Shown: positions 45,983-56,166, counted from the stretch's first letter. The stretch is DNA of 64,000 bases from Tupaia tana (GCA_026018925.1 JAKSZU010000025.1:23880891-23944890), one strand, 5' to 3'. Numbers and translations are program-made. The notes: a model not told the origin generated them from the letters alone.

Positions 45983-46404
45983 ATACATCAAAAAGTTCAT
46001 GGAAAATGCATATTATGAAAACCCCATAGATTTCAATTTATTTATTTATTTTTAGATTTCAAGTATGAGTAACAAAATAAACTTATACTCTAATTCCATT
46101 TTTCTTTGTAGAGAAATTTTTGTTATAAGGTATGTGCATTTGCTGGAGAGAAGAGAGAGACAGAAAGTGAGAAATCACCCCCCTCCCCCACCCCGGGGAG
46201 ATGGCCATACCACAATCCCTTCTCTTCCATTCTCCTCTTGGGATTTTGGGCATGCACACATATGTGCCTGGTGTGAGTTTTAAGCCGCTGGGTCTGGGAC
46301 TCAAACCGCGGTCAACTACATGGGAGTCCAGTGACATGACCATTATGCCATCTGCTGGTCCCCTCTAATTCTGTTTTTCTATGAACTTTTTGAAGTCCCC
46401 TCAT
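45983..46404. mobile_element. Terminal-inverted-repeat MITE, interrupted by a SINE
   Basis: Left end CAAAAAGTTCATGGAAAATG and right end TTCTATGAACTTTTTGAAG are inverted repeats. The middle has AACAAAATAAACTTATACTC. Without the nested SINE it is about 150 bases. It is probably a mariner-derived element, since the end TCAAAAAGTTCATGG recalls mariner-derived MITEs. Confidence 0.7.
46106..46362 (-). mobile_element. SINE nested in a terminal-inverted-repeat element
   Basis: Reverse long-class copy inside the element at 45,983-46,404. The duplication is 18 bases with two mismatches: CTCTAATTCCATTTTTCT at 46,088-46,105 and CTCTAATTCTGTTTTTCT at 46,363-46,380. This fixes the order of insertion. Confidence 0.9.
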
Positions 46405-46413
46405 CTATATCTA

Positions 46414-46493
46414 TTGGGTCGTCAGAAAAGTCATGACATATTTTTCCATAGAAAAACAAAGAAAAATGCGTCATGACTTTTCTGACGACCCAA
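46414..46493. mobile_element. 80-bp palindromic mariner-type MITE
   Basis: The whole element is one near-perfect hairpin: TTGGGTCGTCAGAAAAGTC at one end and its complement GACTTTTCTGACGACCCAA at the other, around a short centre near CCATAGAAAAAC. TA precedes the left end. The size and design match MADE1-like mariner MITEs, but the terminal sequence differs from the MADE1 I remember. Confidence 0.85.
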
Positions 46494-46593
46494 GATATCG
46501 TACATCTATATTGGTATCTGTATTTTATTCCGTAAACCCATATCATCTATCTGCCTGTCCAAACAAGAAGATATTGATATAAGGCTATATGAA

Positions 46594-46812
46594 GATACAA
46601 ACACACACACAGACGTGTATAAACATGTCCATGTGTACACGCATACGTACATGTATCTATGTGTCCTCTGTTTATCTGTCTACATACACACACACGTCCG
46701 TCTATCCACCTATCCACACATGTGTGTACACCTGTGTACACCTGTCTCCACGTCTGTCCATTTGTATACATCTGTCTGTCGTTTACCTACCTATCTACCT
46801 GCCTACCATCTA
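46594..46812 (+). repeat. CA/TCTG-rich degenerate repeat
   Basis: ACACACACACAGACGTG, ACATACACACACACGTCCG, CTGTGTACACCTGTCTCC and TACCTACCTATCTACCTGCC form a decayed mixed tandem repeat. Confidence 0.75.
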
Positions 46813-47679
46813 GCTATCGTCATCTCTTTGAAAGTCGTGAAGTAGCAGGGAGGAAAAATAGAGAATACACATCAAGAGAAAAACTGGTGGAGAGGCACAG
46901 TTTGCCCTCCTTACCGTTTTGTCTCAGAAATGTACAAGTAGGGTCTCTCGAGGTCAAGTCTGCAGCGCCCTTCAGTGCTGACTTGCTCAATGGGCTCTCC
47001 TTCTCTCGTACTTAGCCAAGGAAAGGAGCTGGCTGAGTTGGAATCACACGGGTCAGCTGTATAGACGGGCGAGGTCCTGCTCCCCATGCTATTCTGCCCT
47101 ACGTGAGCAGAGAAAGCCTTCAGACTTTCTTGGAAGTGGAGATCTTTGCGTCATTTAAACTCTGCTCTGTGGACAATGGCAAAAGAATAGTTCGATTAGT
47201 AAATCAAACGTAAAGTTTGATTTTGGATTTTACTGAACGTGGAAAGATTAGGAGACATTTTCTGGGTTAAAATTGGTCACTCAAGCTAGAGAGGGAAAGA
47301 CTGTCAGCAGCTGGGGACATCCTCAAGCCCACAGCTGCAGTGGTGATAAAACCCTTTGTTTTCTGTGTGTGTCAAACTACAAGGACCACAGCTTTAATGA
47401 CAAGAGACAAAAAAGAGTCCAAGGGGATGGGATCATCCATCAGATGTTTCTCAAAAGCTCGCTATTTTAGAAAGTGGGGCTTCATTCGTTGCTAATTGAT
47501 TTCTTGACCCTGATAAAAAGTTGCATTAGAAATAATGTAAAAATGATTTCCTCCAATTAAACTGGTGAAGGACAAGTTCTAAAGGCAATGGATTGATACA
47601 TTGTTTATGTATTTGAAAATGAACTCTGGTTTCTTTTTCCAAAACTTGGGACATATTCATTATTATTATTTTTTAAAAT
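46813..47679. other. Unique sequence
   Basis: Nothing recognised. Confidence 0.5.
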
Positions 47680-47936
47680 GTTTTTTTATTGGAGACGTTT
47701 TTGCTATAGGGTGCGTGTGCTCGCCAGAAAGACAGAAACAGAGAGACAGAAAGCGAGAAATCACCCCCCAGGGAGGATGACCACGCCGCAATCCCTTCTC
47801 CTCCATTCTCCTATCGGGATCTTGGGCACGCACACACATGTGTCTGGTGTGAGTTTAAGCCACTGGGTCCAGGACTCAAACCACAGTCGACGACATGGGA
47901 GTCCAGCGACATAGCCATTCGCCAACTGCTGGTCCC
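47680..47936 (-). mobile_element. SINE, long class
   Basis: Reverse copy from TTTTTGCTATAGGGTGCGTG to GCCAACTGCTGGTCCC, little diverged from the young type. Confidence 0.88.
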
Positions 47937-48122
47937 AGCCATAGTCATTCTTTTACCGCACTAGTATAATCAAGTATGATGATATTTCAGGAAGTGTTTG
48001 TAAACTGTAAAGTGCTTTCGTAGTCATTATCTTTATGTAGAGATAGGAGAGTTTGCCAGCTGAGAACAGAAGCCATTCCTATTGAATACAGACCCAGAAA
48101 GAAAGGCGAGGTTAAATAAATA

Positions 48123-48339
48123 CAGTCATGCACTGGCTTAAAGACATTTTAGTCGAGGACAGACTGCATCTTTGACAGTGGTCCTAGAAGATCGAGTAGG
48201 ATTTACCATATAGTCAGGCTTGGTGCGTAGTAGGCTGTACTACCTAGGTTTGTGTATGTTGTACTGTTCCCGCAACTACATAATCACCCAGCAATCCATT
48301 TTTCAGAGCATCTTTCAGTTGTTAAGCAATGCGTGATTG
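48123..48339. mobile_element. Tigger-like (pogo group) nonautonomous element
   Basis: Left end CAGTCATGCACTGGCTTAA and right end TTAAGCAATGCGTGATTG are inverted repeats flanked by TA on both sides. The interior (TAGTAGGCTGTACTACCTAGG) matches the remembered Tigger-type consensus that begins CAGTCATGCATTGCTTAA. No transposase remains. Confidence 0.8.
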
Positions 48340-48905
48340 TATACACTATAATCACTTAGGTAGTTATGTTAAAATACTCATTTGCAATGTTAAACATTTG
48401 CATTGTGGGGCCTCATGCCAGGAAGAATGACTACATCTATACCGAATCTCTGTGCCTCTTCTCTAACCAATTTTGTCAAGTGTCCCCGCTCAGCAGCCCA
48501 AAGCTCTGCCTTAGGTCCGTCCAGGCTATTGGAACTTCCCCGAGCATCACTTAGTCATTTAAATACAGTCATCAGAGAATGTCCTGTATTCCGAGGATAT
48601 TTGAAAATACTCAAATATCCCTCTTTTCTGGAGAATTTTAGAAAAATGCCTCACCTTCCATTTGGGCATATACAACATTTAAGGCAGCTTTATACGTATG
48701 AAGCACTACATGGGTACTAGCTGCTGGTATTAGTTCTTTCATGCCTATCTGGAATAATAACTACACTTTTTTCTTCATTCATTTATAAATGGTTTTTTAA
48801 AAAATTTATTTGCACCACCTCTAACATTAAATAGAGTGCAGAACATGAAATAGATGTATGCTAACATACATCTTTAGTGATCATTTGACTAGAGAAATTC
48901 TTTTT
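48340..48905. other. Unique AT-rich sequence
   Basis: Two overlapping frames at 48,366-48,720 show no recognisable protein. Confidence 0.5.
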
Positions 48906-48907
48906 AG

Positions 48908-48910
<3 letters not shown>

Positions 48911-48946
<36 letters not shown>

Positions 48947-49177
48947 AATAGGGCTTGGAGGTCACGCATGCGCCAAAGTGGAAGTTGGGAAATGAGAAAT
49001 CACCCATTGGGGGGATGGCCATGCCACGGTCCCTTCTCCTGCATTCTCCTCCTGGGAATTTGGGCACACACGCAAGCACTGGAGTGTTTTTCAAGTCACC
49101 AGGTCCTGGACTTGAACCGAGCAGTCGACCATGTGGGATCCAGTGCCTTTACCACCACACCACCTGGCTGGACCAAT
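48911..49177 (-). mobile_element. SINE with 34-base T tail
   Basis: A reverse copy whose tail is T34 (48,911-48,944). The head is CACCTGGCTGGACC. Probable duplication TTTTAGAATTTT before and TTTTGGAATTTT after. The older lysine-poor class with GACTTGAACCGAGC as inverted B box. Confidence 0.85.
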
Positions 49178-49195
49178 TTTGGAATTTTATTTTTT

Positions 49196-49370
49196 TTTTA
49201 ATTCATGATCAAGTGCATGCGTGTACATGAGAGGACACAGAGGTGCCTTCCACAGGCCTGCTCACACTGCGACCCCCTTCCTCCAGCCCATTGGACCGTG
49301 GGGACTAGGACACTTGTGCCCACTGCGTCTCAGACAGGGGCTTTACCCACGGCCGCGGTGAGGTCTAGCG
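49196..49370 (-). mobile_element. Possible degenerate SINE
   Basis: AT-rich head, then GTGCATGCGTGTACATGAGAG and a GACCCCCTTCCTCC block recall the reverse SINE, but the tRNA part is not clear. Confidence 0.3.
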
Positions 49371-49769
49371 TCTCTGAAGCAGTGCATTGCCACCGTGCCA
49401 TGAAGCTGGTCTCCTCTGGGAACTTAGAGACACCAACACCAAATAGCCCCGGGATTGTGAGCGACAAAGAGCAGAACTCAGAGGAGCAGGACCTTCCTTG
49501 AAGCACTTCCCCGAAGGGCATTTGCTGAAAAGGGAGTTTTCCTCTTGAACTCCGGATGAATACCTGTTTTGTTCCTCATTTTTGTGTACAGGGAATAACG
49601 TCTTCCTTTATGTTTTACTGTTTAATTTAAAAAATATGTTTAAACTTGGTTTTCTAGGACACCGTTTTGGAAAACCATATAGCAGGAAACTGATAAAAGC
49701 ATATTAGTTTTTCTTAGTAAAGAAAAACTAAGAAATGTTTTGGAAATGTTTCTTGGAAAAGTTCAGAAA
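49371..49769. other. Unique sequence with a small hairpin
   Basis: Only the inverted repeat at 49,704 stands out. Confidence 0.5.
49704..49731. repeat. Perfect 12-base inverted repeat, 4-base loop
   Basis: TTAGTTTTTCTT, AGTA, AAGAAAAACTAA. A stable small hairpin in AT-rich sequence; no T run follows that would suggest a terminator. Confidence 0.9.
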
Positions 49770-50404
49770 AGAGAAGAAAATCAAAACCATGCATAATCCA
49801 AACACCTGAAGGTAATCACTGTAATATTTTGACATATATCCTTTTAGCCATTTTTCTGGCCCTATGTATTGTGTGTTTAAATTGGTAACACACAGAGACC
49901 AGCAGATGGCATAATGGTTACGCTGTTGGACTCCCACATGGCTGACCACGGTTGGAGATCCGGACCCGGAGGCTTGAAACTCAGGCCAGGTGCCTGTGCG
50001 TGCGTGCCCAAGATCCCAAAAGGAGAATGGAGGAGAAGGGATCGTGGTGTGGCCATCCCCCCGGGGGGTGATTTCTTGCTTTCTGTCTCTTTGTCTCTGT
50101 CTCTCTGGTGAGCACACGTACCCTATAGCAAAAATCACTCTTAAAAAAAAATGGGTAGCATAGATATTTTTATAGCTTGATTTTAGCCCTATAAAAAGCA
50201 TGACCAATTTGCTGTATATTTCGTGTGCCTCTGTATCATTTTTCCTAGCTCTGCATCATACTATACCATAGTCAAAGGACCACATATTTAGCTCTTTATT
50301 TAATTAGCTGATGATGGGTGTTTAGGTCATCATTAGTTATGACTAAGCCTGGTGCCTATCTACGATGATTTCTTTAGGATAATACTTAGAAGTACAACTA
50401 TGAG
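49770..50404 (+). mobile_element. L1M-like 3' region, interrupted by a SINE
   Basis: GGTAATCACTGTAATATTTT and CATATATCCTTTTAGCC before the SINE at 49,895, and GATGGGTGTTTAGGTCATC and TTTCTTTAGGATAATACTTAG after it, match the order of common L1M 3' ends. Confidence 0.4.
49895..50151 (+). mobile_element. SINE, long class
   Basis: Starts GAGACCAGCAGATGGC and ends CTATAGCAAAAATC with an A tail. The B box is altered (GGTTGGAGATCC). Flanking duplication is weak (TTGGTAACACA against TGGGTAGCATA). It interrupts the same L1M-like relic as the copy at 50,405. Confidence 0.85.
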
Positions 50405-50663
50405 GGGGACCAGCAGTTGACATAATGGCTATGTCACTGGACTTCCATGTAGTTGACTGCGGTTCGAGTCCCAGACCCAGTGGCTTAAACTCACGCCAGG
50501 CGCATGTGTGTGCATGCCCAAGATCCCGAGAGGAGAAAGGAGAAAAAGGGATTGCGACGTGGCCATCCCCCCCGGGGGGTGATTTCTCGCTTTCTATCTC
50601 TCTGTCTCTCTCTGTCTTTCTGGTGAGTGCACGTGCCCTATAGCAAAAATCTCTCCAAAAAAA
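50405..50663 (+). mobile_element. SINE, long class, young
   Basis: Exact 15-base duplications (AAGTACAACTATGAG) at 50,390-50,404 and 50,664-50,678. The B box GGTTCGAGTCC is intact. It landed in an older L1M-like 3' end. Confidence 0.92.
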
Positions 50664-50679
50664 AAGTACAACTATGAGA

Positions 50680-50806
50680 TGCTCGTTGAAAAGTTTACAA
50701 AAAATATGTATTATGACAAAGTTCTGCATAAATTAAAAAAATTTTGCATCAACATAAGCTCATACTTTAATTCTATTTTTACAGAAACGTTTTTGAATTC
50801 CCCTTG
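50680..50806. mobile_element. Uninterrupted copy of the same MITE
   Basis: GTTGAAAAGTTTACAAAAAA at the left, ACGTTTTTGAATTCCCCTTG at the right and CATAAGCTCATACTTTAATT between. This gives the uninterrupted length, about 127 bases. Confidence 0.7.
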
Positions 50807-51133
50807 TATTGGGTTAAAGATGATAGAAATTGTATGACTTTTGTTAATCCTTTTTCCAAAAATATGAACCCAACTATAATACTCCTGGCAGCTACATGTA
50901 AAGATACCTAATGAAAGCTGTTATAAAATGAATCGTTATAGCACAGTATTTTCTTTGTCCATTTGAAAATCCCCAAAATAAAACTTTGATGAGCATGTCA
51001 GTCAAGAGGTCATACTCCCGAGAAGGATGACCTTCCTTCACCTTTAGTGTTTGTTTGCAAATTCTTTTGGCTGCTAGTACAAAGCATAGGTTAAGTGATC
51101 CGAGTAAATAGTTTATGTCAAGAGTATAACTCT
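50807..51133. other. Unique AT-rich sequence
   Basis: Nothing recognised between a MITE and a short SINE. Confidence 0.5.
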
Positions 51134-51310
51134 GGGGGCTGGCAGGTGGCATGATGGTTAAGATGCTGGACTCCCACATGGCCAACCACAGTTCGAGTCC
51201 CAGACCTGGTGGCTTGCTTTTTCACTTTCCCTTTCTTTCTCTCTGTCTCTCTGGTTAAATTTTAAAAAATAATAATAACAAATAAAGTTAAATAAATAAG
51301 TAATTCTTAA
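51134..51310 (+). mobile_element. SINE, short class
   Basis: GGGGGCTGGCAGGTGGCATG start, GTTCGAGTCCCAGACC, a pyrimidine block and an AATAATAATAACAAATAAAG tail. It shows the short form clearly: the body between GGTGGCTTG and TTTCACTTTCCC is absent. Confidence 0.88.
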
Positions 51311-51479
51311 AAAAATAAAAAGAAGTACAGTCTGGTTATCAGATGAGAATTTTCTCTGTCGAGAAACTCCTCTTCTCTCCTGTCTTTCATTCCGTCTCTT
51401 TCTTTCCATAATTGACTTTCTTGCTTTGGCTAACCTTAAATATTGATGTTCTTGGGTCTTCACCTGGACTTCTTTTATG

Positions 51480-51690
51480 TTATTCTTGGTCTCTTCTGGT
51501 ACTCTACCCCTGCATGAAAATCAGTCATGTGACTGTCTTTCGGATTTCGATTTCCCAATGAGAACTCTCTCCTGAGCCCCAGAACTATTTAACCAACCAG
51601 CTTTTCAACAGTCTCATAGATATTTCAAGCACAATATGTCAAAAATGGGATTTCTCATCAAATTTGCTTTGCTCTAGAATTTCTGATCTG
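51480..51690 (+). mobile_element. Possible L2 fragment
   Basis: TAGATATTTCAAGCACAATA and TGTCAAAAATGGGATTTC recall the L2 string around CATCTCAAACTCAACATGTC. Weak. Confidence 0.28.
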
Positions 51691-51780
51691 GGCAAAAGGC
51701 AACAATGCTTTTTCTACAGACCAGTTAATTTTGCAAAAAAAACCCCCAAAACTTTGTGGCTTAAAACAGCAACCATGTGT

Positions 51781-52050
51781 GGGAACCAGCAGTTAGCGTA
51801 ATGGCTATGTCGCTGGACTCCCACGTAGTCGACCGCGGTTCGCGTCCCGGACCCGGTGGCTTAAAACTCACGCCGGGAGTGTGTGCGTGCGTGCCCAAGA
51901 TCCCGAGAGGAGAATGGAGGAGAAGGGATTGCAGCGTGACCATCCCCCCTGGGGGGTGATTTCTCGTTTTCTGTCTCTATGTCTCTCTCTGTCTGTCTGG
52001 CGAGCGCACGCGCCCTATAGCGAAAACTTCTCCAAAAAAAAAAAAAAAAT
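51781..52050 (+). mobile_element. tRNA-derived SINE, long class, young reference copy
   Basis: Best full-length copy of the dominant SINE. The 5' end GGGAACCAGCAGTTAGCG carries an A-box-like TTAGCGTAATGG; a B-box-like GGTTCGCGTCCCGG follows about 55 bases on. Then come a tRNA-unrelated body (CCCGAGAGGAGAATGGAGG, a CCCCCCTGGGGGGTG palindrome), a TCT/CTGT pyrimidine block, GCGCCCTATAGCGAAAAC and an A tail. Near-perfect 13-base duplications flank it: AGCAACCATGTGT at 51,768-51,780 and AGCAACCATGAGT at 52,051-52,063. This is the mark of L1-type target-primed insertion. The high CpG content and the duplication argue that it is recent. Confidence 0.9.
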
Positions 52051-52224
52051 AGCAACCATGAGTAAGTGCACAATGACTTGAGTCAGGGATGTGGGTTGAG
52101 TCAACGGGGCACTTCTACTGGACTCAGCTGGGTTCATTTTTGTCTGCTTTTGGCTGGCAGGTGAACTAAGACGGGGCGGAATCTTAGGCCCTTTGTGAGA
52201 GTTGTGAATGCCAAGGGATGTTAT

Positions 52225-52345
52225 ATTTTCCACCAGTATTTTGTGTTCCCTGACGAGGCTGTAAGCTCCATGAAGATAGCACACTAGTTTGCGTCTCCAG
52301 CCCATGACACAGTAGGGCCCCGATGACCAGTGATTAATTTGAATG
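52225..52345 (+). mobile_element. L2-like 3' end
   Basis: TGAGGCTGTAAGC-type CTGTAAGCTCCATGAAG, then GTCTCCAGCCCATGACACAG and GTGATTAATTTGAATGGA. Confidence 0.5.
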
Positions 52346-52664
52346 GATTATGAAACAATTCAGGTTATGAGAAAATAAATTGAACAACCCTGAGGAGATG
52401 GTCCCCTAGAAACAGAGTGATCTCAAGACTTGTAGTTTAGGGAAGAGTGTGAATGTGTGACCATCAGCAAGGAAGTGTCATCATTCTGGTCGTCACACGT
52501 TCACAGTCTTAGTATAACAGGTGCGGGATGATGGAAGGGTGTGGTTAAGAGAGCAGAGCTTCTTAGACCCACCTCTGCCCTTAGAAGAACACATAGTTAA
52601 CGACAGAAGAAACTGAGGCTGCATCCCAAATGACCACAATGTTAGACTTTTATGAAACCGTCTG
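52346..52664. other. Unique sequence
   Basis: Nothing recognised. Confidence 0.5.
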
Positions 52665-53085
52665 TGTTAGTCAAGGTTGTCCAGAGAAACAATCAATGAG
52701 GTGTGTGGGTGTGTCTATAGGCAGAGATTTATTTTAAGAAATGATTCGTGCAATTGTAGAGGCCTGGGAAGTTCAAAGTTTACAGGGTAGGTGGGCAGGT
52801 CAGAGACCCAGGGAGGAGGAGTTAAAGACCCAGGGAGGAGGGTTGCAATTCTTCTGCTAGAAGAATTCCTTCGTGCCCAGGAGAGCTCAGTCTTTGTTCT
52901 ATGTTTTCAACTGGTTGGATGAGGCCCACTCACGTTAGGGAGGGTAATTGGCTTTACACGAAGACTACCAGCTTCATGGTTAATCTTACAAAAAATATTC
53001 ACAGAAACATCTAGAATAATGTTGAACCAAATATCTGGTCACCATAGTCCAACCAAGTCTATGTAAAATTAACCATCGCAGAGTC
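52665..53085 (-). mobile_element. L1M 3' UTR relic
   Basis: Reverse L1M 3' end: TGTGTTAGTCAAGGTTGTCC at one side, GGTTGGATGAGGCCCACTC in the middle and AAATATCTGGTCACCATAG to AAATTAACCATCGCA at the other. A local copy of AGACCCAGGGAGGAGG is repeated at 52,804 and 52,826. Confidence 0.82.
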
Positions 53086-53322
53086 CAATCTCTTGGTCCC
53101 AAGAGGCACTTCCCCATGTAGACGGCGATGACTAGTCTAGGCAGAATTGAAATAAATCAGCAGCTGACTGACCTGCATATGTAGAAGAGACTGTCATTGA
53201 AAATGCCATTGGGGTCTGCCTGATCTGGATGTCAGCCGGTGTTTCGAAAAGATATTCAGTAGTCATCTAAAATGGAATAGTCATAGGCTTTTCTGTAGCA
53301 CAGGTAGAAAATGACAAGCCCT

Positions 53323-53585
53323 GGGACCAGCAGTTAGCGTAATGGCTATGTCGCTGGACTCCCATGTAGTCGACCGCGGTTCGTGTCCCGGACCCAGTGG
53401 CTTAAAACTCACATTGGGCACGTGTGCGTATGTGCCCAAGATCCCGAGAGGAGAATGGAGGAGAAGGGATTGTGGCGTGACCATACCCCTGGGGGGTGAT
53501 TTCTCGCTTTCTGTCTCTATGTCTCTCTCTGTCTGTCTGGCGAGCGCACGCGCCCTATAGCGAAAACCTCTCCAAAAAAAAAAAA
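53323..53585 (+). mobile_element. SINE, long class, young
   Basis: Very close to the copy at 51,781. Exact 17-base duplications (AGAAAATGACAAGCCCT) lie at 53,306-53,322 and 53,586-53,602. The B box reads GGTTCGTGTCC and the tail is pure A. Confidence 0.92.
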
Positions 53586-53602
53586 AGAAAATGACAAGCC
53601 CT

Positions 53603-54225
53603 GAGCATTTACGATAACTAAAATCCTTATTTGATGGTGTGCTTAATTCCAGTCCTTAAGACACAACACAAATATAGATACACTGTTCATTTTTATACAG
53701 ACATGAAAACAAGTTTATAGTATGTGCTGGGAAAGAGTATTCTAGATTAAACAAAATAATGAAAATCAAAGACTGATTTGAGGAGGAACCCTTGCTGAAG
53801 TGCGGATGTTCTCAGTTTGGTTATCTTCCCCTAGTATTCTCTTAGATCTATTTGTAATTCTAATCAAATTCTCGGTGGTTTCTTGTTTTTGAGCAGACTC
53901 GAAAGAATAGTTTTCTTAGACAGTTTTTGCTTTCTGACAAAGCCTTTAATAACAGAAGAGCTGGCTGTGGGTGGTCATTTGAGGGGCAACGAGAGGCAAG
54001 AAGCTGCATTTCCAATGAGCCTTGAAAATATTTATGAAAGTAGGAATTTGGAACAAGCTATTTTTTCCCCCCTCAAATGGCCAAATATTCAGATGATGAA
54101 AGATGGTCTTCAAAAAAATGTCTTTAGGCATCTGGTCCAGGCTTAATATGCTGTGTTTGTGAAATCAAGAAAAGATAGAAAGGTTACTTGTAATGATGAA
54201 TTCAACGTGGTGGTTATTAATATTG

Positions 54226-54227
<2 letters not shown>
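53603..54227. other. Unique AT-rich sequence
   Basis: An 87-codon + frame (53,883-54,146) has no recognisable domain. Possibly unrecognised ancient repeat. Confidence 0.4.

Positions 54228-54258
<31 letters not shown>
54228..54258 (+). repeat. T31 homopolymer
   Basis: T31 followed by GCTAGGGAGGATGATCC. The GCTA.GG may be the last trace of a reverse SINE 3' end. Confidence 0.9.
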
Positions 54259-54261
<3 letters not shown>

Positions 54262-54424
54262 AGGGAGGATGATCCAGGCTTTGAATTCTTTCATTTTTAC
54301 TGGGAAGAAAAGAATCTTTGAAACATTTCTGTTTCCTAAGCAAGTGTGCATAAGAATTCTATGTAGCTTTAAAGTTTTCATCTCTGCAAATTGAGATCTA
54401 CCCACATGGAAGTTCTAGAAGAAA

Positions 54425-54600
54425 ATCTAAGTATAGCGTAATGGGGAAGGTACCGCGTCTTATAGTCAGCTCCAACCACTACTGGCCTGTGCTTTTCTTA
54501 GCTGTAAAATTGAGATGGTCAAAGTTCTCTCTGAGTTTAAGAATTAAGTGAGATAATGCATGTAAAAAAGCTTAGGACAGTGCTTGGCCTGTGTGAAGCA
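54425..54600 (+). mobile_element. MIR
   Basis: TTTTCTTAGCTGTAAAATTG, AATTAAGTGAGATAATGCAT and AGGACAGTGCTTGGCCTGTG are the MIR 3' two-thirds. Confidence 0.7.
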
Positions 54601-54641
54601 AAGAGAAGCTCTAATGATGATGTGAGTATAAAAGTGGAAAG

Positions 54642-54827
54642 GGGGGCTGGCAGGTGGCACAGTGGTTAAGGGTGCTGAACTCCTGCATGGTCGACTGCGG
54701 TTTGAGTCCCAGACCTGGTGGCCTGCTTTTGTACTCTCCCCCTCTCTCTTTCTCTGTCTCTCTCTGATCAAACTGGAAAATAATGATAATAGTAAATAAA
54801 GTTAAATGAAATAATTCTAAGAAACAA
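54642..54827 (+). mobile_element. SINE, short class
   Basis: GGGGCTGGCAGGTGGCACAG start and GGTTTGAGTCCCAGACC. Duplications AAAAGTGGAAAG (54,630-54,641) and AAAAGTGGAGAG (54,828-54,839). Shares its AT-rich 3' tail with the copy at 51,134. Confidence 0.88.
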
Positions 54828-54839
54828 AAAAGTGGAGAG

Positions 54840-55499
54840 ACAGAGACAGACAGACCAGTATACAAGTGAGAATAGCTGCTAACAGGTTTACAAGAGACCA
54901 TTTCGAGGAAGCCATGATGGGTACTTAATCCATTCATTTCTCTGTCCCTGCCTGAATTTGATTTCGCAGACCACACTGGTGATGAGGTAAGTCGATAAAA
55001 TATTTTCTAAGAACAGACGTATTTATTTCTTTCTTCAGAAGCCCTATGCCCTAATATATACCCATCAAATCATTTCTAAAAGGTCAGTGGTCTGATTCTT
55101 ATTTTAATATTTTTTCCCTTGATTTATACACAAAATGGAAAAAAAACAAACAAACAAAAAAAACAACAAACTACCCATTTATTTTCAGGGAATAAAAACA
55201 TACAAAACCAAAGCAAATTAGAAGGTAAACCTCCAGAATAACACGATTCTCCCGAAAATACAATCCACTTGCAGGAGACAGGTACTACCTAGCTCTTCTT
55301 TGCCTGACCTGTACTAAATGCAGACTGCTTGGGTATTTAATACAGAGCGGTATTTCAAAACCAAATGGTGACTATTATTGCCATTATCAGCGGAAAAAGT
55401 AGTATAGTAGAAATTAGTCTTGGAGGCTTACAAGTAGGAGAAAAAGGTCTTTCGAACAAAACTACCTGAAAAAAATGGTAACTTTTCTTTCACCACATA
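54840..55499. other. Unique AT-rich sequence
   Basis: A-rich (AAAC)-like stretch at 55,139-55,172; otherwise nothing. Confidence 0.5.
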
Positions 55500-55960
55500 G
55501 TTTTGGAAGCTCTCTTATGCGTCAGGCAACGTTCTGGCATGTGAACATAGAGTGAGTAAGCAAGAAGGCAAGGCCCTGGCTTGGATGGAATTCATCGTCT
55601 GGAGGTGGAGACAGAGTCAAAACGAAACTGAATGTAGGGACAAAATCGCTTTTGAGAAAAACACTAGGATGCCTATAAAAAGGGATACGTGGTGGGTTAG
55701 ACCATGGCCAGTGACCGGGATGGGACAGGTGTGAGGTGTGGAGGAAAGGGTGTTCCAGCTGGTGGGGACTGCAAAAAAGTCCTGGGAGCACACGTTGGTC
55801 CTTGACCCGCCGTGTTCCAGGCCACCCTGCGGGCAGAAGGAGCTCTTCCCTGGGCCCCCAGGCAGAGTGAATGATGGGGTACCGCTGAGACAATGGCCAA
55901 GGTAACAGACCCCAGAGTCCTCCAGGCTGCAGGTGATGCAAAGAGCTTAGAATTCATAAG
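55500..55960 (-). mobile_element. L2-like relic, first part
   Basis: TTATGCGTCAGGCAACGTTC, GAGTGAGTAAGCAAGAAGGC, GGCTTGGATGGAATTCATCG and GGTGTTCCAGCTGGTGGGG follow reverse L2. The relic probably resumes at 56,713 after two SINE insertions. Confidence 0.55.
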
Positions 55961-56166
55961 AGAGTCCGTTGAGATTTTACATTGTTAAAAAGTTTATTTT
56001 TTCTTCCACGTGAGAGAGCGAGAGATAGCACTTCTGACGGGGTCTTGTCTTGGGGTCCTTGCCAGGTCTCAGCAAGCTGCAGATCCTGGGCACCTGTGTA
56101 CTAAGGGTTTCTGGATGCAAACCCAGATCCGACCCATGTGGGTCATCCTCATAGAGGATAAACCCC

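Noticed and set aside
51790-51860. tRNA gene
   Set aside because: A and B boxes are present but the cloverleaf is not; the match belongs to the SINE and recurs dozens of times.
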